Of a stretch of 12,031 nt of DNA, positions 6,268 through 12,031 are shown in pieces; positions within the stretch are counted from its first letter, which is position 1; each line of letters opens with the position of its first letter. The notes beneath the pieces were generated by a model, which ran no database searches, was not told the origin of the DNA, and was given only the letters and a program-made list of their open reading frames with translations. Both the position numbers and the translations under genes were made by a program. Source of the DNA: JBAYVY01 sp041674345 (GTDB lineage: Bacteria > Planctomycetota > Phycisphaerae > Phycisphaerales > Zrk34); contig JBAYVY010000070.1 in assembly GCA_041674345.1 (NCBI GenBank), positions 1 through 12,031 on the forward strand. The letters run 5' to 3'.

Positions 6268-7713
6268 ATGTCCGTTATTGAAAACAAAATGCCAGCCGCA
6301 GTGCCGGTGAATTCTTCGCGGGCCGCCACTTCATTCGCGGCTTATGAGCGACTTCGTCTTGATCTGGAAAACCAGTACGCGGATTTGCTGTGTCTGGATC
6401 GATCACTGGACCGCAAGCTGGTGAGCTTCCAAGCCAATAAGTCCCGTCCCGTGTATCGGTGGTTCAAATACAAAGAAGGTTTTTCCGCCTGTCTGGTCGA
6501 GTCGTTGCTTCACCGTGTCGGCGTGACGGAAGGCACATTGCTTGATCCGTTCGCCGGGAGCGGCACGGCGATGTTCGTCGCCGCCCAACACGGACTGGCC
6601 GCCGAGGGCATTGAACTTTTGCCGATCGGACAAGCGGTCATTGACACCCGGCGATTGATCGAACGCGGCATCCCCGATCGCGTTTTGCATCGCCTTGCCG
6701 AGTGGATCACAACCCAACCGTGGAAAAACGACGGAGACGGAATCACGTTGTCAGAGGTGCGCATCACGCGCGGGGCTTATTCTCCGCAAACCGCCACCGC
6801 TTTGCGCGGTTATCTTGCCGCGCTGGTTGATGAAGATGCCCCCACGCGAAATCTTCTTCGTTTCGCGCTGTTGTGCATCCTTGAATCCATCAGTTTCACC
6901 CGCAAAGACGGCCAGTATCTTCGATGGGACCACCGTTCAGGCCGCTCCCTGGGCGGCAAACCGTTCGACAAGGGCCATATCCCCGCGTTTGAACAGGCGA
7001 TCACCGCCAAACTCAAAGAAATCCTCCACGATCTTCAAACGAGTGACACCGCCTCCGATCTGTTTACCGCACCCGGTCCATCCGGGTCTGTGAAACTGCA
7101 TCACGGATCATGCCTGGAAATCCTGCCCACGCTGGGCGAAGAACGATACGACTGTGTTTTCACTTCGCCGCCTTACTGCAACCGCTACGACTACACGCGC
7201 ACCTATGCGTTGGAACTCGCGCTGCTCGGCGTCGATGAAGCGGGGTTCTCTTCATTGCGACAAACACTGCTGAGCGCGACGGTGGAAAATCGCCCCAAAC
7301 ATTTGCTCGCCATAAATCCCCGATGGCGAACCGCGCTGGACATCGTGGATCAACACCCGCCGCTGGGAGCGTTGTTCGATTATCTGGATGCGCAATTGGA
7401 ATCCAGGACCCTGAACAACACCGGCATCCCCCGAATGATCCGGGGATATTTCACCGAACTGGCCTGCGTCATTCAGGAATGCTCGCGCGTTTTGAAACCC
7501 GGCTGTCCGCTGGTCATGGTCAACGACAACGTCCGCTTCGCCGGGGCCTGTATTCCGGTGGACCTGATCCTCACGCAAATCGCCGAGCAACTCGGCTTCC
7601 GCGCCGAAGTGATTCTGGTTCTGCCCACCGGCAAGGGCAACAGCAGCCAGCAGATGGGACAGCACGGGCGGGACGAATTGCGCAAATGCGTTTATGTCTG
7701 GCGAAAGGCGTAG
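6268..7713 (+). CDS. DNA methyltransferase, probably N4-cytosine, of the AvaI/BsoBI-type system
   Basis: A 481-residue DNA amino-methyltransferase that should protect the genome from the restriction enzyme encoded next to it. The S-adenosylmethionine motif I is LLDPFAGSGTAMF (91-103) and the catalytic motif IV is FTSPPYCNRYDYTR (298-311). SPPY instead of DPPY is typical of N4-cytosine enzymes. About 200 residues separate motif I from motif IV, which places the likely target-recognition region between them. ATG 6268 has no clear Shine-Dalgarno. The stop (7711-7713) is six bases before the endonuclease start, a typical methylase-first operon. The length agrees with my recollection of the AvaI methylase, but I cannot verify that here. 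The modified base and site are inferred from the partner. Confidence 0.9.
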   Translation: MSVIENKMPAAVPVNSSRAATSFAAYERLRLDLENQYADLLCLDRSLDRKLVSFQANKSRPVYRWFKYKEGFSACLVESLLHRVGVTEGTLLDPFAGSGTAMFVAAQHGLAAEGIELLPIGQAVIDTRRLIERGIPDRVLHRLAEWITTQPWKNDGDGITLSEVRITRGAYSPQTATALRGYLAALVDEDAPTRNLLRFALLCILESISFTRKDGQYLRWDHRSGRSLGGKPFDKGHIPAFEQAITAKLKEILHDLQTSDTASDLFTAPGPSGSVKLHHGSCLEILPTLGEERYDCVFTSPPYCNRYDYTRTYALELALLGVDEAGFSSLRQTLLSATVENRPKHLLAINPRWRTALDIVDQHPPLGALFDYLDAQLESRTLNNTGIPRMIRGYFTELACVIQECSRVLKPGCPLVMVNDNVRFAGACIPVDLILTQIAEQLGFRAEVILVLPTGKGNSSQQMGQHGRDELRKCVYVWRKA

Positions 7714-7719
7714 ATATTC

Positions 7720-8676
7720 ATGGCTGCCACATTTCGATCCCATCTGGCCGGCAAGGACAATCTGATCACCACATATGAAGCGACACGCGCCGGGTTCGTT
7801 TCGTTGGCGCTGGAGAAAAGCCGGCGTGCCACGCCGTTCGTCGCGCAGGCCCGGGCGCTGAAGCAAACGGCCGGTCAGGCGAAGGACGCCGCCGCTCTTT
7901 TGGATATGCGAGATATTCGTTCCGCCCTTCTCACTGCGGCGGGTGTTTCTGACAAAGCCGCCAACCACCTCGAAGAACCCGACAAGACCAAGGCGATCAC
8001 CGGCCTGATCGATCAATTCCTCAAACCCGCCGGAACGAACTTTGTCGAAGAATTGGTGTTTCGTTTTCTGTTGACGCGCGGCGATTCGCTCGGCGGCTCC
8101 ATGCGCAATATCGGCGGATTCCTCGCTCAGCAACGCCTGACGCAGTGCATCCTCGCACAACTGCGCGTTTCAGGGCGACCCTATCATTGGCAGCCCGGCA
8201 AAGCCGCCGCGTGGCAACCCATGCCCGACAATGACGCCGATGTCGGCCCCAATGTTTACGGGCTGTGTTGGAGCACAAAAGGCAAACCGCGAACGCTTCT
8301 CTATAACGTCACTCCGCCGTTCGTCAAAAAGAATGTGGACCTTTGCTTGTTTTCCTGTGACCGCGAAGATGGCTCGCGGCCATCGCTTAAAGACGCATCG
8401 CTCTATCTGGCCGTCGGCGAACTCAAAGGCGGCATCGACCCCGCCGGGGCGGATGAACACTGGAAAACCGCCCGCTCCGCCATCATCCGAATTCACGACG
8501 CTTTCAAAAAATCCGAACAACAACGACCCGCGACCCTCTTCATCGGAGCCGCCATCGAAAATGCGATGGCCGGTGAAATCTGGGACATGCTTCGCAAAGG
8601 CACGTTATCGAACGCCGCCAATTTAACGGTGGATGCCCAGATGGCTTCACTGTCAACATGGCTGTGCGAATTGTGA
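7720..8676 (+). CDS. Type II restriction endonuclease, AvaI/BsoBI family (CYCGRG)
   Basis: A 318-residue endonuclease that I assign to the AvaI/BsoBI family, whose known members cut C^YCGRG as homodimers. The catalytic segment shows NVDLCLF (D207), then GELKGGIDPAGADEHWKTA with E234, K236 and H247. In BsoBI, as I recall it, the active residues are D212, E240, K242 and H253; the spacing E-x-K and K to H of 11 residues is identical here, and D to E is one shorter. The length also matches the family (about 315-323). It follows the methyltransferase with a six-base gap, so the two are very probably cotranscribed. The frame is intact, with no sign of decay. The exact site is inferred; a relative with altered Y/R choice is possible. 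Confidence 0.87.
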   Translation: MAATFRSHLAGKDNLITTYEATRAGFVSLALEKSRRATPFVAQARALKQTAGQAKDAAALLDMRDIRSALLTAAGVSDKAANHLEEPDKTKAITGLIDQFLKPAGTNFVEELVFRFLLTRGDSLGGSMRNIGGFLAQQRLTQCILAQLRVSGRPYHWQPGKAAAWQPMPDNDADVGPNVYGLCWSTKGKPRTLLYNVTPPFVKKNVDLCLFSCDREDGSRPSLKDASLYLAVGELKGGIDPAGADEHWKTARSAIIRIHDAFKKSEQQRPATLFIGAAIENAMAGEIWDMLRKGTLSNAANLTVDAQMASLSTWLCEL

Positions 8677-8745
8677 GGCCGCATCACGGCGAATAATCCC
8701 ACCCTCCCCCCGGTTCGGCGAAGACGACAAACACACAGACTCGGG

Positions 8746-9272
8746 TTACTCAGCGGCCTGCGCGGCTTTCCGCAGCGCCAGGAACGCTTCCTTCAACGCC
8801 TGATTGACGCCGCTCTCCGGTTGCGATAACACCAAGTTCTCATAGCCCCCAGCACTTCCAGAATGGACTCGTAAAGTTCGGCGGGCCTGCCCCGCAATTT
8901 CTGATTCCGGTCGAGGACGATGTTTTTCGTGCGAAACGCCGGCGTCAGAAACGCCGTTGTCGAACTGCACGGCAATTTATGCCGCGTAATGAAATCAAAA
9001 ACGTGTTGCTCGTCGTAGTTTCGGCCTGGATAGGCGTCCGCTTTCTCGTTCTCCGCATATGCCTGAATGAACGGCTTGCGGATATCCACTTGGGGCTGAT
9101 CCACCTTCGCAAGCGTCGCCGCCAGCAGAAATCTTGCCCCGGCGCGTGTGGGGCAAGCAATGCGGGCGATCCGATCCTGAATCTCCGCATTGGAAACAAA
9201 GGATTCTTTCAGGTGTGTTTCCGCATCTTTGTATGCTTTGTCCAGAATTTCAGAACAACCGCTCTCTGTCAT
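8746..9272 (-). pseudogene. Truncated, frameshifted restriction-endonuclease-like gene
   Basis: From ATG 9272 (AAGGA eight bases before it, overlapping the methylase 3' end by 23 nt) the frame gives about 142 residues: MTESGCSEILDKAYKDAE, then ARFLLAATLAKVDQPQVDIR, NYDEQHVFDFITRHKLPCSS and TTAFLTPAFRTKNIVLDRNQ. The TTAFLTPA and VDIRKP motifs remind me of SacI-type (RE_SacI) restriction enzymes, a moderate-confidence recollection. At the five-base C run 8846-8850 (G run in the coding strand) the frame changes. Adding one base would continue as YENLVLSQPESGVNQALKEA and end at 8746; without it the original frame stops at 8793. Even when repaired it has only ~175 residues, about half of what I expect for such an enzyme, and lacks the catalytic C-terminal half. 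It probably no longer cuts DNA. A small partner of the adenine methylase is the alternative. Confidence 0.6.
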
Positions 9273-10176
9273 CCGGTTTTCCTTGCGTTGCCAACGGTTC
9301 ATAGTTCACCCATAGAACCTCCGTCCGTTGGCCTTTGGTCGCATGATTGGTTCGCGGATCAGCCACGATTTTTCGCCACTTGGGGGCTGGATACAATTCA
9401 TCCATCAAAGCGCAAGGATAATTGGAAATGGCCACCATGCCTTGCGCCTCGTTCAACACTTGCGCCAATGCCATGTGTTGCTCATCCGTCATTTCATAAC
9501 CATATGCCTTGGAATCGCCGCGCGTATCGTGAATGTACGGCGGATCGCAATAAAACAGCGTGCCGGGCGAATCATAAAGCCGAATCACCTGAAGAGCCGG
9601 ACGGTTTTCAATCTGTACCCGCAACAGTCGCTCGGCAATGATCGGCAAATCTTTCACACCTCCCAGCCATCGGCTGATGACGCCGCTCATTCCGGCCCGG
9701 CTCGTGTTCTTGCAATTCGCCCAGCGACCCAACGTGGCGGTTTGCGCCAATCCGATGCGAACCTGTCGGGCGCGGACGTAAAATCGTCTGGCTCTTTCAA
9801 ACGGCGTTTCGGTCGGATCAAGCCGACATGCGACCGCGAATTCTTCCCGGGAGAACGGAGTAAGTCCGATCGCTTTGACCAGATCATCACCCTGTTTTCG
9901 CAATACCCTGAAAAAATTGACCACTTCACCGTCCAGATCATTGTAAGTTTCCACAGGCGAAGGCCCGCGATTCAGCAGCACCGCGCCCGAACCGGCGAAG
10001 GGTTCACAATAGTGATGACACTTGGGAAGCAACGGAAGAAGCCAGTCCAGATGTGAATATTTTCCTCCGTACCATCCGAAAGGAATCACCTTCGCGCATC
10101 GCAGCATCGACACCGCGGGAGGTTTAGTTTTCCGCCGTCCGACCCGCCCCGATTTGATGCTTTCCATCGTGCTCAT
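9250..10176 (-). CDS. D12-class DNA adenine methyltransferase
   Basis: A 308-residue N6-adenine DNA methyltransferase of the Dam/D12 class. It shows the family's start IPFGWYGGKYSHLDWLLPLL (31-50), S-adenosylmethionine motif I CEPFAGSGAV (57-66) with YNDLDGEVVNFFRVLR after it, and catalytic DPPY at 211-214 (LFYCDPPYIHD). The target-recognition part lies between them. AISNYPCALMDELY and TEVLWVNYEP close the fold. Starts at TTG 10194, ATG 10176 or ATG 10167 are possible; I chose 10176. No Shine-Dalgarno is visible, while TACAAT lies just upstream, so the message may be nearly leaderless. It overlaps the damaged endonuclease-like gene, which points to a former type II system whose methylase has survived as an orphan. 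The specificity is unknown. Confidence 0.9.
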   Translation of the reverse strand: MSTMESIKSGRVGRRKTKPPAVSMLRCAKVIPFGWYGGKYSHLDWLLPLLPKCHHYCEPFAGSGAVLLNRGPSPVETYNDLDGEVVNFFRVLRKQGDDLVKAIGLTPFSREEFAVACRLDPTETPFERARRFYVRARQVRIGLAQTATLGRWANCKNTSRAGMSGVISRWLGGVKDLPIIAERLLRVQIENRPALQVIRLYDSPGTLFYCDPPYIHDTRGDSKAYGYEMTDEQHMALAQVLNEAQGMVAISNYPCALMDELYPAPKWRKIVADPRTNHATKGQRTEVLWVNYEPLATQGKPDDRERLF

Positions 10177-10184
10177 TGTGCTGC

Positions 10185-10190
10185 ATTGTA
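10185..10190 (-). promoter_or_regulatory. Possible -10 element (TACAAT) of the D12 methylase
   Basis: On the minus strand GCTACAATGC places TACAAT eight bases before the ATG whose first base is 10176, so transcription from it would start within a few bases of that codon. No good -35 box is seen (ACCACA at the 17-bp spacing). Confidence 0.3.
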
Positions 10191-10214
10191 GCAAGGCCGA
10201 TTGCCTGTGTGGTT

Positions 10215-10388
10215 CTCACCCCTCGTGACTGGCGATGATGACCTGTTCCTGTTTTTTACTTCCGGGGGCGTTCAGCCACAGAGCGCGTGGTACTCCGCGA
10301 TGCTTGCGGGGATCAGCATCGGCAGGCACAAAATCGCCGCCACGCCCAGCATCGACGCCCGCGGATGATGTCGCGCTTTTCGGATCAC
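10215..10388 (-). pseudogene. Short degraded reading frame overlapping the nrnA stop
   Basis: A GTG at 10388 overlaps the nrnA stop codon as GTGA and opens a 38-codon frame, MIRKARHHPRASMLGVAAIL then CLPMLIPASIAEYHALCG, ending at 10272. Basic residues followed by a hydrophobic stretch look like a signal peptide or membrane anchor. Shifting the frame within the CGCGC tract near 10282 continues it as ALWLNAPGSKKQEQVIIASH and ends at 10215. This may be the decayed start of an exported protein once translated after nrnA. I do not recognise it, and chance cannot be excluded. Confidence 0.3.
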
Positions 10389-11476
10389 GTCCCGGCCATC
10401 CGTTCCTCGATCGCCGCGATCAAGCGTCTGACCACCTCATCGACCGGCTGATCCGTCTTCGCCCCCGCCGCCCGCTGATGCCCACCCCCGCCAAACCGCC
10501 CCGCCAATTCATTCACATCCACCCCCCCGGAAGTATTCCCCTCCCCACCCCCAAGCCAAGGCAAAGCGAGTCCTTTCCGGGGGCGAGCGCCGCCTTGGGT
10601 TCCCGGTTTGGATCGCAGACTCAGCCGCGTTCTTCCCTTCTCGCCCACGACCAGCGCCACCACCTCCATCTGTTTCACGAACTGTGGCACATCCACAAAC
10701 CGTTCGGTTTCATCCATCCGCGCGCCGGTTTCATCGAAGTCGCTCTGCCGCAACACCATCACCGCCGCTCGCCCGTCGGCGACGAATCGCAGACTGTTCA
10801 GCGCCCGCTGCAACAGCGCCAGCTTCTGGGGCCGATCCGCCTGTTCCATCGCCGCGTACAGCGCCGCGGTGTTCGCCCCGTCTCGCACCAGCGTCGCGGC
10901 CAGTTCGTGTGTGCCCGCCGTCGTGTTGGAAAATCGAAACCACCCCGTGTCCGTCGCTATCCCGATGAACAACGCATCGGTCATCAACGCATCCCGCTTC
11001 ACGCCCAGCTCGTCGATCAACGCCGCCGCCAGTTCGCACACCGCCGCGGCCCGCGAATCGACGTACAACATCGCCCCCACATCATCGCCCCGCTCATGAT
11101 GGTCGATCACCATGGTCTTCATATGTCGTCCCGGCCCCTCCAGCCAGGCACGCATCGTCTCCAACTGGCTCCACGCCCCGGTGTCCAGCACCACAATCGC
11201 GTCCGGCTCGTCAATCAAAAAGGGGTCAGACCCCTTTTTCTTCTCTTGATGCTCGATGATCTTCGTCCGGCTCGTCAGCACCGCCAGGTTCCCCGCGATC
11301 GGCCCCATGATCCGCCGCTCCACCCGCTTGCCCAGCGATTCCAATGCCGCGCCCAGCGCGACCACCGCCCCCATCGCGTCCCCGTCCGGCTTGGCGTGCG
11401 TCGTCAGCAGCACTTTCGTCGCGCCGCGCAATCGCTCCGCGATCCGTTCCAACGTCGTGTTCGATGCGTAAGTCAT
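10385..11476 (-). CDS. nrnA: DHH/DHHA1 oligoribonuclease / pAp phosphatase
   Basis: A 363-residue NrnA-type enzyme. The family degrades short RNA oligomers to mononucleotides and dephosphorylates 3'-phosphoadenosine 5'-phosphate in the cytosol, using Mn2+. Metal ligands are visible: LTTHAKPDGDAMG (H27, D31, D33), VVLDTG (D98), VIDHHERGD (D125, H126, H127) and IATDTGWFRFSNT (D176). The C-terminal DHHA1 domain has the substrate motif RFGGGGHQRAAGA (GGGGH 329-333). Two segments look inserted: KKKGSDPF (79-86), encoded by a palindrome, and residues ~291-318 (Gly/Arg/Pro-rich) between SLRSK and VDVNELA, which normally lie close together. Both keep the frame. ATG 11476 has no visible Shine-Dalgarno. 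It follows ribF across about 100 bp filled by a repeat; in many bacteria this gene lies near rbfA, truB and ribF, which fits. Confidence 0.93.
   Translation of the reverse strand: MTYASNTTLERIAERLRGATKVLLTTHAKPDGDAMGAVVALGAALESLGKRVERRIMGPIAGNLAVLTSRTKIIEHQEKKKGSDPFLIDEPDAIVVLDTGAWSQLETMRAWLEGPGRHMKTMVIDHHERGDDVGAMLYVDSRAAAVCELAAALIDELGVKRDALMTDALFIGIATDTGWFRFSNTTAGTHELAATLVRDGANTAALYAAMEQADRPQKLALLQRALNSLRFVADGRAAVMVLRQSDFDETGARMDETERFVDVPQFVKQMEVVALVVGEKGRTRLSLRSKPGTQGGARPRKGLALPWLGGGEGNTSGGVDVNELAGRFGGGGHQRAAGAKTDQPVDEVVRRLIAAIEERMAGT
10522..10552 (-). other. Potential G-quadruplex on the nrnA coding strand
   Basis: On the + strand, C runs of 7 (10522-10528), 4 (10538-10541), 4 (10543-10546) and 5 (10548-10552) are separated by 9, 1 and 1 bases. 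The nrnA message would therefore carry four G tracts of at least four bases with very short loops, a strong quadruplex pattern. Confidence 0.6.
11217..11239. repeat. 23-bp palindrome translated inside nrnA
   Basis: AAAAAGGGGTC (11217-11227) and GACCCCTTTTT (11229-11239) are perfect 11-bp arms around a single A. Read from either strand this is a GC stem followed by five T, the shape of an intrinsic terminator, yet it lies within nrnA and encodes KKKGSDPF. The core GGGGTCAGACCCC is a sequence I have seen repeatedly in planctomycete genomes, a recollection to be checked. Confidence 0.85.
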
Positions 11477-11482
11477 AGTGGA

Positions 11483-11581
11483 AAACTCGAAATCCGAAAT
11501 CCGAAACTCGAATCAAATCCGAAACTCGAAACCGCGGGGCCGCACAGGGCGCTTTCTTTTCGATCTTCGAGTTTCGAGTTT
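11483..11581. repeat. Dispersed-type repeat between ribF and nrnA
   Basis: AAACTCGAAA (11483-11492) and TTTCGAGTTT (11572-11581) are perfect inverted ends. Inside, short units such as CTCGAAATCCGAAATCCGAA and the right-hand TCGATCTTCGAG extend the pairing imperfectly, around a GC-rich centre (11533-11552). Translated, such elements give NSKSEIRNSNQIRNSK-like peptides, which I know as frequent mis-annotations in planctomycete and related genomes. The right end supplies the first base of the ribF stop codon complement at 11581, so the element abuts the gene exactly. Confidence 0.7.
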
Positions 11582-12031
11582 CAACATCGCGCCACCACCT
11601 TCGTCGGGTCCAGCAAACCCTGTCCGTCCAGTTCGCCGATCAACGCCAGGTCGTACCGCAATTGCCCGATCAACGCTTCCACACTGCCGAACCGCTGCTG
11701 GTCGCGCAACCAGCGTAACACGCCCACATCCACCGTGCGCCCGTACAAGTCCCCCTCAAACCCGATCAGATGCGCCTCCGCCACTCGCACCGGCTGATCG
11801 AACGTCGGCTTGACGCCCACGCTCAACGCCACCGCGTATCGCCGCCCGTCCACCGTCGCCGAACCGGCATACACCCCGTCGGCCGGCAACATCTGCACGC
11901 CCGTGTCCAGGTTCGCCGTCGGCACGCCCAGCCGCCGCCCCCGACGCTCGCCCTCCATCACCGTCCCCCGCAGTTCCCACGCCCTGCCCAGACACAGCGT
12001 CACATCCGCCATCCGCCCCTGTCCGATCAGC
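11581..12031 (-). CDS. ribF: Riboflavin kinase / FAD synthetase, C-terminal part
   Basis: The frame enters from the right edge and ends at TGA 11581-11583, giving about 150 residues of the C-terminal riboflavin-kinase domain of bifunctional RibF, which phosphorylates riboflavin to FMN (the missing N-terminal domain makes FAD). LGRAWELRGTVMEGERRGRR leads into LGVPTANLDT with the PTAN ATP/Mg motif. ADGVYAGSATVDGRRYAVAL follows, then VGVKPTFD (family usually GNxPTF), and AEAHLIGFEGDLYGRTVDV, where the Glu before the His (VAEAHL) matches the usual catalytic position. RWLRDQQRFGSVEALIGQLR is the usual C-terminal helix. The ATG at 12012 is internal, because the protein reads through it from upstream (LIGQGRMADVTLCLGR). 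The final residues (LLDPTKVVARC) are encoded next to a repeat that touches the stop. Confidence 0.93.
   Translation of the reverse strand, partial: LIGQGRMADVTLCLGRAWELRGTVMEGERRGRRLGVPTANLDTGVQMLPADGVYAGSATVDGRRYAVALSVGVKPTFDQPVRVAEAHLIGFEGDLYGRTVDVGVLRWLRDQQRFGSVEALIGQLRYDLALIGELDGQGLLDPTKVVARC

Noticed and set aside
7252..8160. A 302-codon minus-strand frame spanning the methylase and endonuclease
   Set aside because: Antisense to two genes with complete catalytic motifs; no recognisable domain.
8676..8759. Inverted repeat AGGCCGC / GCGGCCT between the two converging restriction gene pairs
   Set aside because: Seven-base arms 70 bases apart are expected by chance in GC-rich DNA.
10235..11797. 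A 520-codon open + strand frame
   Set aside because: It lies opposite nrnA and ribF, whose conserved motifs are unmistakable; the peptide is rich in Arg, Pro and His, as expected of an antisense shadow in GC-rich DNA, and runs through the intergenic repeat.

Overview
The window is a GC-rich (about 60% by eye) piece of a bacterial chromosome with densely packed genes. I infer a planctomycete-like host, perhaps Phycisphaerae. The reasons are weak or absent Shine-Dalgarno sites on many genes and several dispersed intergenic or in-frame repeats of a kind I associate with Planctomycetota and related phyla (arms built on CGAAGGCGCGAAG, on ACTCGAAATCCGAA, and the palindrome GGGGTCAGACCCC). The phylum call is inference, not proof.

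Layout. 1-966 (-): an HD-GYP phosphohydrolase that runs off the left edge. 1142-1759 (+): a nitroreductase. 1763-1847: a 30-bp perfect inverted repeat. 1889-2956 (+): trpS. 3131-4462 (+): a Fic-family AMP-transferase with a C-terminal winged helix, preceded by an AT-rich promoter region with a palindromic operator candidate. 4608-4916 (+): an HPF/S30AE ribosome-associated protein, preceded by five 13-bp-type tandem repeats that each carry a ribosome-binding-site-like core. 4995-5507 (+): a DinB-fold protein. 5508-5750 (-): the frameshifted remnant of a TauE/SafE (TSUP) permease. 5872-6204 (+): a small membrane protein.

The most distinctive part is a restriction-modification island at 6268-10176. 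A DNA methyltransferase (SPPY type, probably N4-cytosine) and a restriction enzyme of the AvaI/BsoBI family stand in tandem on the + strand. They converge on a D12-type adenine methyltransferase and a truncated, frameshifted restriction-enzyme-like gene on the - strand. The AvaI/BsoBI family cuts CYCGRG. A by-eye scan finds only three CYCGRG sites in 12 kb, against roughly two dozen expected from base composition. All three lie inside the island, which suggests that the surrounding genome has long been selected against this site.

The right end (- strand) holds ribF (C-terminal riboflavin-kinase part, entering from the right edge), a dispersed repeat, nrnA (DHH/DHHA1 oligoribonuclease/pAp phosphatase) with two in-frame repeat-like insertions, and a short degraded reading frame that overlaps the nrnA stop.

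I see no wholly new multi-gene system. The points most worth following are the site avoidance around the restriction island, the Fic operator, the tandem repeats at the hpf start, and the terminator-shaped palindrome translated inside nrnA.
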